Origin: Allacma fusca
Taxonomy: Eukaryota > Arthropoda > Collembola > Symphypleona > Sminthuridae
Reading direction: 5' to 3'
Length of the DNA stretch: 64,000 bases
NCBI GenBank assembly: GCA_947179485.1
Contig: OX359247.1
Location: forward strand, 2,509,060 to 2,573,059
Below the pieces are notes generated by a model. It did no database searches. It saw only the letters and a program-made list of their open reading frames with translations, and had not been told where the DNA came from. This document shows, piece by piece, positions 36,580 to 48,411 of the stretch. Position numbers and translations under genes: made by a program. How positions within the stretch are numbered: position 1 is the stretch's first letter; the number at the start of each line of letters is the position of its first letter.

Positions 36580-38830
36580 GTGAGTGTAGTTGAAAAATAC
36601 GGTTTAAAAAATTACAAATATAAACTGCTGTTCTATTTAGGTCACAATTCGTTAAGCTTAAATATAGGATGGTCAGTTTGTTTCAAGTCCCCAAACTGTA
36701 AAAAGTTGCTTCTCACATTAACAAGGGAAAATAATATGTGTCACAAATGACACTTCAGTTAACCCTTATTTTAATCATATTCGACTAAATTAATAAAAGC
36801 ATTCGGTTCTGGAAGTTCTCGTGAACTTTACGAGGATTTTTTAAGCGTGCTTGATAATCTAAGATCTATGTACTTACAATGTCACCAGTCTCATGTCATA
36901 CAGATGTGATTAATGTTTTTCTATTCCCAAATAAAGGTAAAGAGCACTATTTGCTCGATGTGATGTCTCTTGAACAGATGTCTTCTTTCACATTACATAT
37001 GCATCTAGAATCTAGAATGAGAATTAACTGTATTCATATCCTTGGTTTACATGTATTTTCAATAAAATTGTTTGCCTCCACTTCAGCTGATGCTCACAGT
37101 GCTATTGATAGCGGTAAAGATCCATGTGGTTATCCTGAAAAAATTAAGCCCAATGGGTACAAAGTACCAGCTGTCAGTATTCCATTCGCTGAAAAACAGT
37201 AGAGGTAAAAAATCTAGTGTCACATATTATTATTATGTCCAGTACTGTGAATTAACCGTGTTTAAAAAATCGGCTTGTTTCTTTCATCATTTATTTTTAC
37301 TATCAACCATGCAACTACATTTACTCTATGTTCTTCATGCCTTCATTGCAAATGCAATAATCTATCTTTCATTCGTAATCCACACTAGCAATAAAGCCTA
37401 GGAATGGAACATACTGTTACCTAAATTTTAAAAACATGTTGTTAGTCAATTACCCCCGGAGAGAATGTCCGATATTGTTGGCAATTTTTGTATTGTATAA
37501 AATCCGAATTTTTTGCAGAGACTGCCGTGAAGCATCAGCTCGTGATAATACAAGATACCTGATTAATTGGAAGCCAATAGATTTATGTCATGCATCTGGA
37601 CGGGACATACGCATTCATACTACGGAGAGAAATATGTACAGATATTACATGCAGACTAGCCCATTCGCACACACAGAAACTAAAGAGATACGCAGTTCTC
37701 GTTTCAACACACTCAAGCCCACACCGCAGTAATTTCATGTGCACCAAACAGGACCGACAGTGCTCAAGGTTGGAGTTTTAGCACTCTATTTTAAACTTGG
37801 GGTAAGTAATACTTTCCAATTTTAATATCACACTGCAAATTTAGAGATACTTACATATTGTACTGACGAAATATCAGAACATGTTGTAATTCTGTGATGT
37901 AGGTACAATTTAAACGATTTCAAATCGTTTCATCCCAGTTCCAGTTAGAAAGCAAGCATGTTAAAACTATTACTATTTTATTTCCTGTAGACACACGCAG
38001 ACTCTTGACAATTCCCTCTTACTTTGGACTCAAGTCAATACTTACTCCGTCTTCCTGTGTTTACACAACATCTTGGGATCTCTTTGCTACAGTTGACAGT
38101 TTGAATTAAGGTATAAGGTAATTAATTGTGTGCATTTTTTTACCGTAATTTTGATTACATGTATGATGCGAGAATGTCGAGCTTTTGTTAAATAAGTTGT
38201 CCTTGTATAGTATGTTAAAACGAAACTATAATAAATTACTAATGTCATAGTTCATATTCGAATTTGGAAACATAACATTCCTTCATCTAATGAGCAAAAT
38301 TACACCTGTCCTATTTGGGAATTAATACTAAATTAGAACAATTTATTGTTTTGATGATACAAATCAAATAGTTATTCTCAAAATTATTTTGGATCGGATA
38401 GAACCACTTCCCTGAAATTCAAAATGGATTTGTCAATTTGTGACTGTGGAATTTGTTCAATGAAAGTGCAAAAAATATTGTTATGGGATTGGGGGATGAC
38501 CGGGCTTGAAAATTGTCACTTTTCAAGGGCAGGGAAAATTTTTATTCTCTCGCAGAAAGTTTCATTATAGTAATAGTACAGTAGATACAACAGTGATGGT
38601 GGAAGTCATTGAGACCAAAAATCATGGGGTAATTTTTACCGGCTGGAGTTGGAGTGGGTGTGTTCGGAAAAATTTAGCTATCACATTCAGCACATGGTTT
38701 TTAATTGACCAAAACAAAATACTCCTGAAATCGTGAACATAATATATTTCCTATACATGAACCAGTTTCAAAACAATAATCCTGAAATTCATGACGTTGT
38801 AGGATGTTTTCAACTAATACGTAATTTTTT
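36580..38830. other. Intergenic between zinc-finger gene 3 and RING gene
   Basis: No gene supported. It probably contains the 3' end of the zinc-finger transcript and the promoter and first non-coding exon of the RING gene. Open frames at 36879-37202 and 37436-37732 have no recognised domain. Confidence 0.3.
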
Positions 38831-38847
38831 ATTGTAGTGTCGTGAAA

Positions 38848-39255
38848 ATGCCGAATGAAAATAAAAAAAAACAAGGAAGCAGTTTCTTAGCTGCCACGGC
38901 GATTGGAGTAGGAATCGGAGCGGTCGCTGCTGTTGGGGGCTATTTTTTTGGGAAACTGGCTGGTGCTGAAGAACTTCGAGAAGAAACACATGATGAGGCT
39001 AGGGCTAATCCTGCTACAAGACATTACCCCGATGAAACTGATGACCTGAGGAAGGGAGATGAGGAGGTTCGAGAATGTGGAATTTGTTTCCGTGAATTTG
39101 ATGCTGTTAAAGCTAATAACGAGGAAATTCACACTACTCCATGCGGTCACATATTCTGCAAGCACTGTCTGCAGAAGAGCTTGACAGAAAAGCCGGAATG
39201 TCCGTATTGTCGTAGCCGAGTTGACCCAGATCAGACGCTCCGAATTTTTATATAA
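38848..39255 (+). CDS. Small membrane-anchored RING-finger protein (putative E3 ubiquitin ligase)
   Basis: 135 residues in one coding exon, starting at the ATG at 38848, 15 bp after an acceptor (TTTTTTATTGTAG), so an upstream non-coding exon is likely. Residues 13-32 form a Gly/Ala-rich hydrophobic segment with G-x3-G spacing, a probable membrane helix. Residues 40-75 are charged. Residues 77-121 form a C3HC4 RING: Cys77, Cys80, Cys99, His101, Cys104, Cys107, Cys118 and Cys121, ending ECPYCRSRV as in RNF4/RNF10-like RINGs. All eight zinc ligands are present. RING domains recruit a ubiquitin-charged E2, so it is likely an E3 ligase on an internal membrane; which one, and the substrate, cannot be told. 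Confidence 0.85.
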   Translation: MPNENKKKQGSSFLAATAIGVGIGAVAAVGGYFFGKLAGAEELREETHDEARANPATRHYPDETDDLRKGDEEVRECGICFREFDAVKANNEEIHTTPCGHIFCKHCLQKSLTEKPECPYCRSRVDPDQTLRIFI

Positions 39256-39449
39256 TACCCTGTAACTCGCTTTTCTACATTATTGTGATTTTGATTAATT
39301 GACCTGATTACTTGACTTTTGCTTTGACTAGTCTTTAAATCGAAGATGCAACATTACAAAACTACGACGATGAAACGTGAATATTGTAGCGTACGATTTT
39401 TTTTCAATCAATAGTTGATCAACAAATATGTGTTTTAGTCGCGTATTAA

Positions 39450-41554
39450 CCCTACTGCTCCCAACCTATGTCCAGCCTGTCCAAAATGGAAAAATTTGAG
39501 GAATACTATTATTTTTTTAAACTCCAGTTAAACCTACAGATTTGAAAAAAAATGTATTCGTTTCCGGAAGTGTTTTCTGCTGTTTTAAAAATTTTCAACA
39601 TTCCAGGTTCATAAACAAAGCCGCAATAAAATTATAAAAAATTAAAATCCTTATATTTCCGCCATTTTCAATGCTAGATAAGCGGTCCATGCAATTGCAT
39701 AGGGGCCATCAAAATATTTCTACGAAATGAAAAGGCAATTTCTATTATTTTGAAGCCACTGGGAAGGCTCAAAGTGGTACACATGTGTAGCAGGGATACC
39801 AAAGATTGTCCCTATCACCTTTGCAGGTCACATAGGTCAACTTGAGGTCACGATAAAAACGAGTGGAATTCTCCCAAATAAAAGCCATCTGAGAGTTTCA
39901 GTTTTATTTATATGAGGCACTGGTGGTAATTGTGTCGTATTGACAATTATTGAGAGGCACCACGCTATAAAATGACGATTTTGACGTTGACCTCATCATA
40001 CTCTTTTTTTCTCTACAGGTCACAATACACTTCTTGTACCTTGTTTAGGTTTCCACTACAATTAGTTTTGGCAAAACTCGGTATTTGTTTCCGATTTATT
40101 TTCCATGCAGTGTTTGACCTCCTGATAACCTAGTTGACATCCAGGATCACGGTCTTGAATGAGGATATGTTTGGAGGGGAAAGCAGACATTATTCGTCAG
40201 TTACACTGTCTAACCTTATTTGACCCAAGTTGACCTGTAAAGGTCGCGTCAGTCATTAGCAAAAAAGTGGCCCAATCTAACCATTTTTAGGTTGAATACA
40301 GCGGGGTTATCAAAACGTTTCGTCCAGACCAGTGCTCGGCATGGGTACGAAAAATCGGTACCTTTACCCGTATCCGTACCCGAAGTGCGGGTATTGTAAT
40401 ATCTGGTATCTATACCCGTACCCATACCCAAGTATCTGGGTACAAATTTTTCATACCCGTACCCGCAATGTAATCTCAAACTATGTACCTGTACCCGCAT
40501 TGTACCCATACCCGAAAAATACTCGAAAATTGTACCCATACGCGGGTATCTCAGTGTCGTACCCGTAATCGTACTCGGGTACTTTATATCCAGATTTCTC
40601 TAAATGTAGTATATAGTATGTTATGTAAAATAATGTATGACAGCTTATTGTTAGTGTGTAATTTTGACTAGCTAGAGCGGTATTTGATTTTGTATATTTT
40701 CATTGAAGATTAGAAACACTAGAAGCGTTTTTGATTAGAAATAAAATTAACTTGCATACTTGCAGATTTAACAAAATATTACCAACCGTACAAATTTTTG
40801 CTGAATCCTATTCTCCTCTTCTATTTTGTTATTATTCCTCGTTTGTGTTTATTCATTTATACATCCTAAAACCTGTTTCCCTAAACACATATATTTTAGC
40901 TACAGTCTAAAATACATTTACTGTATGTTTTAGGGTTAAAATAGTATTAACATTAAGCTATAAGTATTCAGAAAGACCAAAAATAAGCCCAGAAGTTTCC
41001 AACGTACGGGCATTATAGTATAAAATTCATTAAAATGTCTCAGTTCTCAGTGTATCCAAATACTCAATAGGGTACAATAGTCGTGGGTACGATAGTAAAT
41101 GACCCCATTATACCCGTACCCGGTGGGTATATGCCCATTTTGAAATCCGTGTACCCGTACCCATACCCGTATCCATACCCGAAATTTTTATTTACCAAAG
41201 TGTACCCGGGTAGTACCCAAAATTGATCGGGTACACAAAATTGGTATCCGGGTAGTACCCATACCCGTACCCGTTTACCCGAGTATTACCCATACCCGTG
41301 CTGAGCACTGGTCCAGACGATCTACTAACTGACCTCAGGTCAACCTAGTTGACCTGATGGTTGACCTATTGGGTTACACGGGGAATTTGTGGAAGGGTGT
41401 TTCAGTTTTCAAAGCAGCCTGGAGGAAATTGGGTTACTGCATGTGACAACTCCTTTGTAACTTTGTTGATGGACCCTTGCATGGAAAATTCCATTGGACA
41501 GGCTGTCCATACCTTGGGAATATATGTAACTAATTTAGGTTGGGAGGCAACGGG
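39450..41554. mobile_element. PiggyBac-like MITE with AGGTCA-rich arms, carrying nested element A copy 2
   Basis: Flanked by TTAA on both sides (39446-39449, 41555-41558), with ends CCC...GGG and an imperfect inverted repeat (left CCCTACTGCTCCCAACCT, right complement CCCGTTGCCTCCCAACCT). TTAA duplication is the hallmark of piggyBac. A second shared phrase, AGCCTGTCCAA, lies further in from both ends. The inner arms contain many AGGTCA/TGACCT words. Without the nested element it is about 1.1 kb and has no ORF of note. Confidence 0.8.
40330..41310. mobile_element. Non-autonomous hAT-like element A, copy 2 (GTACCC arms)
   Basis: Ends CAGTGCTCGGCATGGG and CCCGTGCTGAGCACTG; exact 8-bp duplication GTCCAGAC (40322-40329, 41311-41318). 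981 bp. The arms at 40345-40580 and 41090-41295 are arrays of GTACCC/TACCCG on the plus strand on both sides. The 500-bp AT-rich core is shared with copies 1 and 3. Inserted inside the piggyBac-like MITE, so it is younger than that. Confidence 0.95.
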
Positions 41555-41558
41555 TTAA

Positions 41559-42895
41559 AAACTAACGAGATATATATTGTATCGAAATTCTGCAGTGACA
41601 TTGTAAACGTTTAAGCAGCTCATGACAACGCACTTCGCAACTTCAAATATTTTAAATCATGTAATACATTTCAGGGCAGGAACGAACAATGCAGAAATAT
41701 TCATGTAAGAAAGTGATCACGGAAGTTAAAATCTATCTTGTAAGCCAAGCATGTTGTTTGTCTTGTTACATTACTTGTATTACAAAACTTTCCCCGTATG
41801 GAGTTCTAAATAAAATGAATATACTACTTTAGCAGAGATCGTAATTCTGACGATGTCATTTCCACATGCACTCGGGAACGTTTTTGCGTGAAGCTCTTAA
41901 AATTATGGTAATCTTGCTGATTTTTTCAGCTTCTGGCTCATATCTACCTCAACGTGTATGATATACGGTCACAATATAGAACTGAATTACCTTACCTGAC
42001 TCTTATAACTGATTGATCTTTCTTAGTGTACAACTGTACTGCCCCATCACGATAAATATCTGGTGTGTAAGTAACCTTACAATTACATACGATTACACGT
42101 ACATTACCATTATTACCATCTTAAATTTTATTTTGACTAGGTTTCAATATGTCGTAATTTACTTTTGTACTACATATTTCCATTTCACTTCGGGTTTCCA
42201 CTGTTTTCCATCTGAAATTATACATGTTGCTTTTCGTTGCCGGGGCGAAAAAGCAAAATTTCCCATAAAAATAGTGTATTACGGCATCTCTTGAAAGTAG
42301 GTCAACCTCAATTAGTCTCATTGTCAGCTTTGAACTGGGGTTTCTTGGAAAAATCGCGACAGACACCCAACCCTGTAATAATTGTTGTAATACGGACGGA
42401 TACATTACTTAATAATTACGTGTACGGACGGTGTACTAACAATAAATGTAATGAATGGTCAGTATAACTTCATCAGTAACCCTCTCTTGCAAATTTGTAG
42501 CCCACGAAATATTGCTTCATATTTATGTACATTTTGCCGACTATGAAGGAAGATACTCTATGTAGATACATAAGGAAAAACACATTGCAGATTATTTGGC
42601 TGGGAACAAGCACGTGCAAGAATCATCAATGGAGTAACTGAACCTGGACAAATATACAATTAAGGAACAATAGTAAGAAAATATTTGGCATTCATCATGA
42701 CACTTTGAGTCTGCTAAAGAGTAAAATGTGCCGCACAAGCATTTGTTTCTCGTACAACTTACAGAGAATTACCTGTATGTTGAGACACTGTCATCTGGTC
42801 TCATTAAATGTCTGGAGTTTCAGGTCACGTTGCTTAAGATGGATGGCACGGCATCAACGTAGTGCCAATTTTCGTTCTTAGCTTTCTAGATACAC
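41559..42895. other. Intergenic upstream of the cuticular-type gene
   Basis: No gene supported. Open frames at 42013-42294 and 42121-42405 lie on opposite strands of the same DNA and have no recognised domain. Confidence 0.3.
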
Positions 42896-42931
42896 TATAT
42901 AAGAACTATCTCCACCATGACTGAATCATTC
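42896..42931 (+). promoter_or_regulatory. TATA box and initiator of the cuticular-type gene
   Basis: TATATAAG at 42896-42903 and an arthropod-type initiator TCATTC with its A at 42928, 32 bp from the first T of the TATA box. The start codon follows 92 bp downstream. Confidence 0.65.
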
Positions 42932-43019
42932 GAACAGTCGTTTCGTTCATAGCAACTTACAGGTTCAAACAATATAAAATTTTAAAAAGTTCCAAACTTC
43001 CAACCAACACTATATCATC

Positions 43020-43512
43020 ATGAATACCGTAAGTTTAATTCAGTAGTATTACCACTTAACAAGTTTTTTCTGCCAAAAATATTATGAATTATTACCTTCT
43101 AATTGCAGTAATATTTAATTTCCCATAATTTTGGAGGAACTACTTGATTCAAATCATTAAGTAAACAACAGAGCAGTATGTAACCATTATATTGCTGTTC
43201 CCCAAGATCACAATCACCGTTTTCCTTGCTGCTATTGCCTACGCTAGAGCTGGACTAGTCGCAGCACCTGTTGCTGTCCCAGCATACACTAGTTTCGCAT
43301 ATTCACCAGCAGTTACGAAGGTCGCCGCACCAGTTGCCTACGCTCCAACAATTGCAAAGGTTCCAGGGGCAGTGTCGTACACAATCCCATTCCCAGTCTA
43401 TGCTCCAGCACCATTTGTCTATAATCAGGGTCTTGCGAAGTTTGCTACTCCAGTTTTTGCGAAGGCCATTGCACCAGCTGTAACCCACGCCGCTCACGTA
43501 GTAATACTTTAA
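43020..43512 (+). CDS. Cuticular-type secreted Ala/Val/Pro-rich protein (2 exons)
   Basis: Deduced exons 43020-43028 (ATG AAT ACC, donor GTAAGT) and 43207-43512 (acceptor after TTCCCCAAG); 104 residues. An intron after the first few signal-peptide codons is common in arthropod cuticle genes. Residues 1-17 form a signal peptide (ITITVFLAAIAYARAG). The mature part is low-complexity with repeated AAPVA, AYAP, SYT and FPVYAPAPF phrases and no Cys, like small structural cuticle proteins that lack a chitin-binding R&R consensus. Likely secreted by epidermis into the exoskeleton. The acceptor is my best choice by pyrimidine tract and frame; an alternative would alter residues 4-8 only. Confidence 0.75.
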
Positions 43513-44333
43513 TTTTTAGATGTTATTTGTAGGTAATGCTTATAACTTGAAGGAGAAAAGTCACACTCGACGATCACCTATGAAACTTTGAGTGTACAAA
43601 AGTAATATACATAGATACTTTATATCTCAATTTTGTTCGTCCAACTTTTAAATTTCCGGTATTGCCGTATCAAACAGGTCGTTTAAATTCACTGATTGTC
43701 AGAGATGTTGCTGCTGAACTGGATATCACGCCGTTTTAAAAATCAAATCCGTCTAGAAGCATGACTTCACGCGTACGAGTACTACAGGACAAAATTCCAG
43801 CCCCTCATTTATTATTACTATATTTTTCCCTACCAAATTAGTATTTTATATGCTAAAATGTGTAAGTAACAATTCTTCCGAATAGCCCTCTTACTTCACT
43901 ACGTATAACAAAACCAATTCTCTTTTAGCAGTGGTGTTTATAAACTGCTAGCAAGCTACGACAACAGTATTTGTGATTCGTAAAAGTTAAATACTGTTTG
44001 TAGAATATTTGGATAAAAAGAAAACGATTAAAACATTTTGCCCGTACTGCTAATGGACTTTGTTGATTGTAAACTTTCATACCACCTTGAACACCACATC
44101 CACAAATCGCAATACTGCATTTTACACCAGTGTGGTTTCCAACATAAGGTGCAAACAATATTGAAAGACCTACAATCCTTTTCAGGAGCAATAAAGCATT
44201 TTAGCTCATGTTAATTCCTGCATTACCCCTCCATAAATTACACAACTGGGTTATTCTTTGAACAATGTGTTTCAATCTGCAGTACCTTAACACAAGAACT
44301 CAGTATGACGTACATATCTCGATTATGATAAAA
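43513..44333. other. Intergenic between convergent genes
   Basis: 3' flanks of the cuticular-type and Tudor genes. AT-rich, no gene seen. Confidence 0.3.
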
Positions 44334-47300
44334 TCAGTCGCAAAACCCAAGTTGAAGACGTTTTAAATTCACCGTGGGCATATCATGAACATCAAAATTA
44401 ACTTCCTGAATCAACGCATTGCATTTCTTGCCTTCGTACATTTTCCGGAAATTTTCCACCGATGTGAACTGCCTTTGCAAAGGTACGTCATGAGCTGCAA
44501 CAAGTTTTCCACTCTTATATTTGGTTTCAAATAGCATTAGAAAAATGTTTGACTCTTTTGAAGTTGTAAAATATCGTACTGTAATTAAAAACTCTAGCAG
44601 CTTGCGCTCCATGGTGGCAAACAGAAAACGGTATTGTAGGAAGTAATTCTATGAGAGGAATATCAATGTACTCTACAAAGTCAATCAAGAGAATCTTCAC
44701 CGTTTCCATTGGTCCTTGTTCGATAAAACGCACTCTGGAAAATCAACGTAAATGGTTCAGATAAGAAACTCGTGTAGGTTAGAACGAGAAGATAAAAAAG
44801 AAAATAATAAGATGCATCTTCACCGTGTATAGCAGTTTTGCTCTTTGTGGAAATAACTATAAAACCAGTGGCGATGCAACTGCTTTATTTCATTACGCAT
44901 TGTTTTCACCACCCAAGGCATTTCCACATGTTTTTTAATTTCTTCGGACATGGACAGGATCGTAGTTTCTGAACCGACAGGATGAATCTGCAACATGAAA
45001 AAACTGACTAAAAGCAGACGTCAAATAAATTGTTCTAAAATCCTATATTCTATGTAATATAGTAATTAAGCCGTACTACAAATTCAGAAATTGAAATCAC
45101 GGCTTTGATAATGAAATGAATCCGAAAGTCCAGCTCTAAGGGCAAAAATAAATCTTGTCCTGGATTTTCACTCCAATCTGTTCCACCAGCCATCTCAATG
45201 CTCTCTAGCTGTACCATATCTGGTGCAATAACCGAAAATTCCGGAACTATCGTTGGAGGCCTCTTTGCAATTTGAATAGTGCAAGCTTCTTCCCCAACGG
45301 AAACGAATCTATACAGACCTGAACCCACTTCCTGGTTTAGGAAAAGCTGGACTTCTGCCAGACGATTACCGAGTCGATTCTTTACGGTCTAAAAGTTTTA
45401 AAAATGAGATGGAAAAAAATCCTGCGCGTCAACTACCAGCAACTTCATACACTTATATCCAGCTGAAAGTTGTTGATACATAGAGTCAGTCCAAACAGAA
45501 GAGGCAAGGACTTGGCACCATGTCTGAATTGTCGAAAATTTCATTACTTTTCTACTAGCCACTACCTAAAGGGTCTCCGGTGAAAACCTAAAAAAAAATC
45601 CCGCTAGGAGTGCCTCTGACTGGGAGGAATTCCAAAGTTGAAGATATTGATTGATATTTATCATCCGATTCTCATAAAATTCACTTGTCTTTAACAGACA
45701 GTCTTTAAATAATGTCCATTCGTGCCAAATTGCTAAAATCCGAAAAATCAGACTTTTCGGATTTTTGTATATCTTGTTTCATGGACCGGTATGCAATGAC
45801 GAGAAACAACTGCAAACCAATTTTCAATTAATTTAGTCGACTATAGAGATAATCACGTGTTCCTCGTTTCAATAGCCGGGTTATACAAGTTCAAATTGGT
45901 TAAAAATTGGTTTGCAGTTGTTTCTCGTCATCACGTGAATGAACATTATTTAAAACCTGTCAGGACTCTACAAATGAATTTTATGAGTCGAATGATAAAT
46001 ATCCGAGACTCAGGAGTGACCACCATTCAACTTTGAAATTCGTCCCGGTCAGAGGCACTCTTAAAGGGATTTCTTTTTTAAGTTTTTCACCGGAGACCCC
46101 TTAGGTAGTGCCTAGTAGAAAAGTAATGAAATTTTCGCCATAGTGCGAGTTCTTGCCTATTCTGTTTGGACACACCCATACTTTCTTTTAACATATTTAA
46201 AAAAACATTTAATATCATAAATTGTAGTTTAAAAATGTACCCGCAAAATAAATGGTTTCTTCACGGCTAATTCTCGCATGAATCGAGTTACGTTCAAGCT
46301 CTTCACATTTAACAAGTGGGCTTTTACACACTATAAAGTTCAAAGTAAACGTGCTCGGTAAGAACTTAAATTGAAACATAGCTGTGTAGCAAAAATAATT
46401 TTACCAAAGGTGGGACAACAGCAATGTATGGATGCAGCTTCCTCGCCACAAGTAATGAACTGACGAAACAATCCTCTTCTCTACCAACATCAACTAATCG
46501 GACGCGAACCTAGCTCAGCAAATTATATTTCAAATTCCAAAACAATATAAGATCCATAACAAAATGACCGGCAGTACGTATGAAATACTCACAACTGTTC
46601 TCACAAACTCTAATTGCTTGGCAGACTTTGCTCCCTGAGATGGTCTCAATATTTTGCTTAGCAACTTGACTCTATAAAATTCTTTGAAGTCATCGTTAAC
46701 TGTCAAATACATCTCCGACTCATCCAGCAATACTGGTTTCAATTCCTCCAGAGCACACGGGTTCGAATCTTTCAAACGCCCATCCAGTGTTACCTTCACC
46801 TTCACTTCGTAGTCTCGACAAGCTTGAGCCACAGGTCCATCGAACGTGACAAAAATAGTCCCATCTTCCAACGCGTGTGTGACCGACCAATCAGGGACAC
46901 CTAATGATTCCTACGAAAGCAATCAGAAAACCATTTAAGCCAAAAAAGTGAAAACTATGGATGACCAGACAATGGAAGAATCAGATCCATATTTTTAAGT
47001 ATATTACTTCTGGTAAACTCAATGGAGGGACTCCAGCCCACAGTTGACCAATAAAAGCAGAATTCAAATCCATAGTTTGTTCAAGTTCAAACAACAGTCC
47101 ATAAATCTCCATTGCTTTTCCTTTTTCTCGGAAGCGCCTGAGTCTGGTGACTTTGTACGTAAAAGTGGTATGCTTCCACGTTGTCATTTCCTCCATGATC
47201 CTTTTTACATCTTTGCAGTGATCAAAACGCTCCAATCCATCTAAATTCAGGTTTACAACCTAAAATTTCCAAACACAAATGAAGTAAAGTACACACAAAA

Positions 47301-47992
47301 TTAAAGCACATATACATATAATTAACAATATTAGTTACTGCAACATATTTTAAATTTAAAATTTTACTAACCCTCGGGCACATAATCAAGAACTTGCTAC
47401 AAATCGGAAACAATTGGTCCGCCTCCACAAATTTCCGACAGGCATTATCGAAGCAAGTTACCAGAATACGGCTCTCATCCCATAGCTCAGTTATCCTCAC
47501 TCTGTAAAAACGGTTATCTTCCGGTATCCATGCCACGGCATACGCTCCCTTTCGCAGAACAATATCCGCACCCGCATCCATGCCTTCTTTCTGGACTCGA
47601 AAGTACATTGTGTGCAAAGATTTGAGCATAGTTTTGTAAGAATCCTACATGATTTGAAAAAAGATAACACTTGCATCTTAGTCACATTTATAAAACTAAT
47701 GTAATTGGTAAGGAAATTTTTAAAACTGTTTTACTTGAACATCGCCTCGCTTGATGCAGGCTGGGATTGCTGAAAATGGTGCTTTGAGCTTCCCTGTGTA
47801 CGAGTAAATCGTGTGGGTACTTCCAATGTCCAGTCCCCAATCCTTCGTGGTGCTTGTCCAAGGTGATGTGAGGCTAGAGTACTTCGGAGAAGTCAAGTAC
47901 TCATCGATTGTTTCTTTCAGCCTCACTGATGATCTCGGATACGTCCCATCACTAGCTTTGCTAAGTTCCTGTATTCCCTCTTGTAACATCAT
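44334..47992 (-). CDS. Tudor-repeat protein (8 exons, 3' frame change)
   Basis: Deduced exons (minus): 47992-47735, 47644-47372, 47259-47008, 46910-46593, 46509-46405, 45388-45080, 44987-44824, and 44734 to about 44334. The first six junctions are phase 0 and the seventh phase 2. At least three Tudor-like units are visible: exon 2 (GAYAVAWIPEDNRFYRVRI, then VTCFDNACRKFV), exons 4-5 (EFYRVKLLSKI to VRVRLVDVGREEDCF) and exons 7-8 (CYTRVRFIEQGPMETVKILL, then DFVEYIDI). Tudor domains bind methylated arginines; multi-Tudor proteins mostly act in germ granules and the piRNA pathway. The start is the first ATG of the frame but upstream exons are possible. The last exon changes frame between about 44610 and 44530 without a usable intron, so it may be damaged or misassembled. 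A MITE lies in intron 5. Confidence 0.75.
45483..46178. mobile_element. Palindromic MITE in a Tudor-gene intron, probably Tc1/mariner-type
   Basis: Almost the whole 696 bp is one inverted repeat: 45490-45640 pairs with 46020-46172 and the pairing continues inward to about 45830/45905, leaving a loop near 45840-45890. TA flanks both ends (45481-45482, 46179-46180). The extreme ends are less alike than the inner arms. TA flanks fit Tc1/mariner-type MITEs, but TA is weak evidence alone. Confidence 0.75.
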
Positions 47993-48411
47993 TGTCGACA
48001 GAAATGCTGTTCGAAATTATAATGGACTGCCCTGTATACAATACTGTATAGATTGTCAATAACTATACGTTGGCAACTACTTTGTTACTAATATTGATTC
48101 AAAATTCAAAAATACTTACAGACAGCACGCGCACCCACACCTTAACTCACAAACAACCAAATAGTAATTCAAGCCTTTATTACATACGAACTTGGAATCA
48201 ATTCACGAAGAGAGAGAGAGAGAGAGACATAGACTTCTCTCGACCCTCAGGAACTACAATATGGCCGTCAGCTCCTACAGCCAATTATCATTTGTATATA
48301 ATCTTCACAAGGTCAGGCTCGATTGCCCACATACAGTTATCAACCAAGGCTCTAAAAGTTCTTCTATGCCTTGGTGAAAAGCCTTGGTTTGGTGCACGAC
48401 GTGTTACGTAT
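47993..48411. other. 5' flank of the Tudor gene
   Basis: Contains an (AG)n run at 48211-48228. No convincing upstream coding exon; an acceptor-like TTCGAACAG sits 11 bases before the first ATG. Confidence 0.3.
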
